A stretch of 12,510 nt of DNA, from NCBI GenBank assembly GCA_945872035.1, contig CAMBYA010000034.1, positions 1 through 12,510 of the forward strand, given 5' to 3'. The stretch's first letter is position 1; the number at the start of each line of letters is the position of its first letter. The DNA comes from Rhizobium sp. Q54 (GTDB lineage Bacteria > Pseudomonadota > Alphaproteobacteria > SMXS01). The position numbers and the translations under genes were made by a program. Positions 12,311 through 12,510 of the stretch are shown here, piece after piece. A model generated the notes under the pieces. The model worked only from the letters and a program-made list of their open reading frames with translations, was not told where the DNA came from and did no database searches.

Positions 12311-12406
12311 TACGGTGACAGTGTACTAAATTGACAGTCCGCGGCGCGCTCACACCCTGCAATTGTGGGCCGAAGTCGATGCCGAATTAAATGCACCATC
12401 ACCGTA
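12311..12406 (-). mobile_element. 96-bp palindromic element, copy 3 (inverted)
   Basis: Exactly the same length as the two copies near 2 kb and in opposite orientation. It has TACGGTGA and TCACCGTA at its tips, and CACAC/TGTGG traces of the inner hairpin with a few changes. It lies 32 bases after the LprI-like stop, at the end of the small-gene array, and directly touches the histidine-rich remnant. Confidence 0.8.
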
Positions 12407-12505
12407 ATCTGGATCATGGGCGTGCTGGTGATGGTTGTCATGAATGTGCGCGTGTTCGTGAGCTTGGGCTTTGGCCCTGTACCCATGAGCAACTAATATT
12501 GAAAT
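12407..12505 (-). pseudogene. Possible remnant of a histidine-rich coding region
   Basis: One minus-strand frame (codons from 12505 downward) reads HGYRAKAQAHEHAHIHD then NHHQHAHDPDYGDG, with ten His in about 27 residues. Such stretches mark metal-binding loops of zinc, cobalt and nickel transporters and chaperones. The frame has a stop just before it (12506-12508) and no ATG, GTG or TTG start, and it runs on into the 96-bp element, where it ends at 12350. It is therefore at most debris. A chance His-rich frame in GTG/CAT-repetitive DNA cannot be ruled out. Confidence 0.3.
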
Positions 12506-12510
12506 CTAAC

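Noticed and set aside
12310..12492. 60-codon minus-strand frame with an ATG at 12492
   Set aside because: Most of it lies in the 96-bp element and the rest is Thr-rich filler out of frame with the His-rich reading. The same element-derived peptide tail (CERAADCQF) also appears in the frame at 2401-2757.

Overview
The window reads as chromosomal DNA of a high-GC alphaproteobacterium. The evidence is the very GC-rich housekeeping-type genes, the CCCGGCGAAGGCCGGG-type dispersed palindromes and the GTCCGC-AATGGGTCGGA intergenic repeats, which I associate with sphingomonad-like and related alphaproteobacteria. The genus cannot be fixed from this sequence alone. Lower-GC islands (about 1800-2750 and 9450-12510), rich in repeats and small solitary genes, interrupt the GC-rich backbone.

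Left to right: (1) 2-1794, the 3' part of a cis-prenyltransferase (UppS family) overlapping by 4 bases a B12-binding-type radical SAM enzyme. (2) 1795-3364, an island with two direct copies of a 96-bp palindromic element, a small four-helix membrane protein, a 39-bp scrap of a dehydrogenase gene, dispersed repeats and an HNH-nuclease-like gene lacking expected histidines. (3) 3365-6292, a regulatory and cell-envelope module: a secreted Gly/Arg/Ser-rich protein and an EF-hand protein on the minus strand, divergent from an OmpR-type response regulator and histidine kinase. The gap between them carries a TGTAAC-N4-TGTAAC direct repeat, a plausible operator. (4) 6293-8841, three short-chain dehydrogenases: one on the minus strand, and a divergent tandem pair of close duplicates on the plus strand. 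(5) 8842-9118, nested palindromes without a gene.

(6) 9119-12278, the most unusual part. A truncated CaiB/BaiF CoA-transferase remnant is followed by a row of small, mostly unrecognised genes: a SUFU-domain protein, a 159-residue protein, a two-helix membrane peptide, a lipoprotein, an 80-residue protein and an LprI-like protein. Each is separated from the next by one copy or partial copy of a palindromic repeat of about 53 bp with the core AATGGGTCGGA. It looks like a cassette-style accumulation of accessory genes, several plausibly for protection against toxins or lysozyme. (7) 12279-12510, a third, inverted copy of the 96-bp element, abutting what looks like the debris of a histidine-rich coding region.

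The best candidate for something undescribed is the repeat-punctuated small-gene array in (6), with related repeats also around the membrane protein and HNH genes in (2). It resembles an integron cassette array in architecture, but canonical attC boxes are only partly met and no integrase is present in the window.
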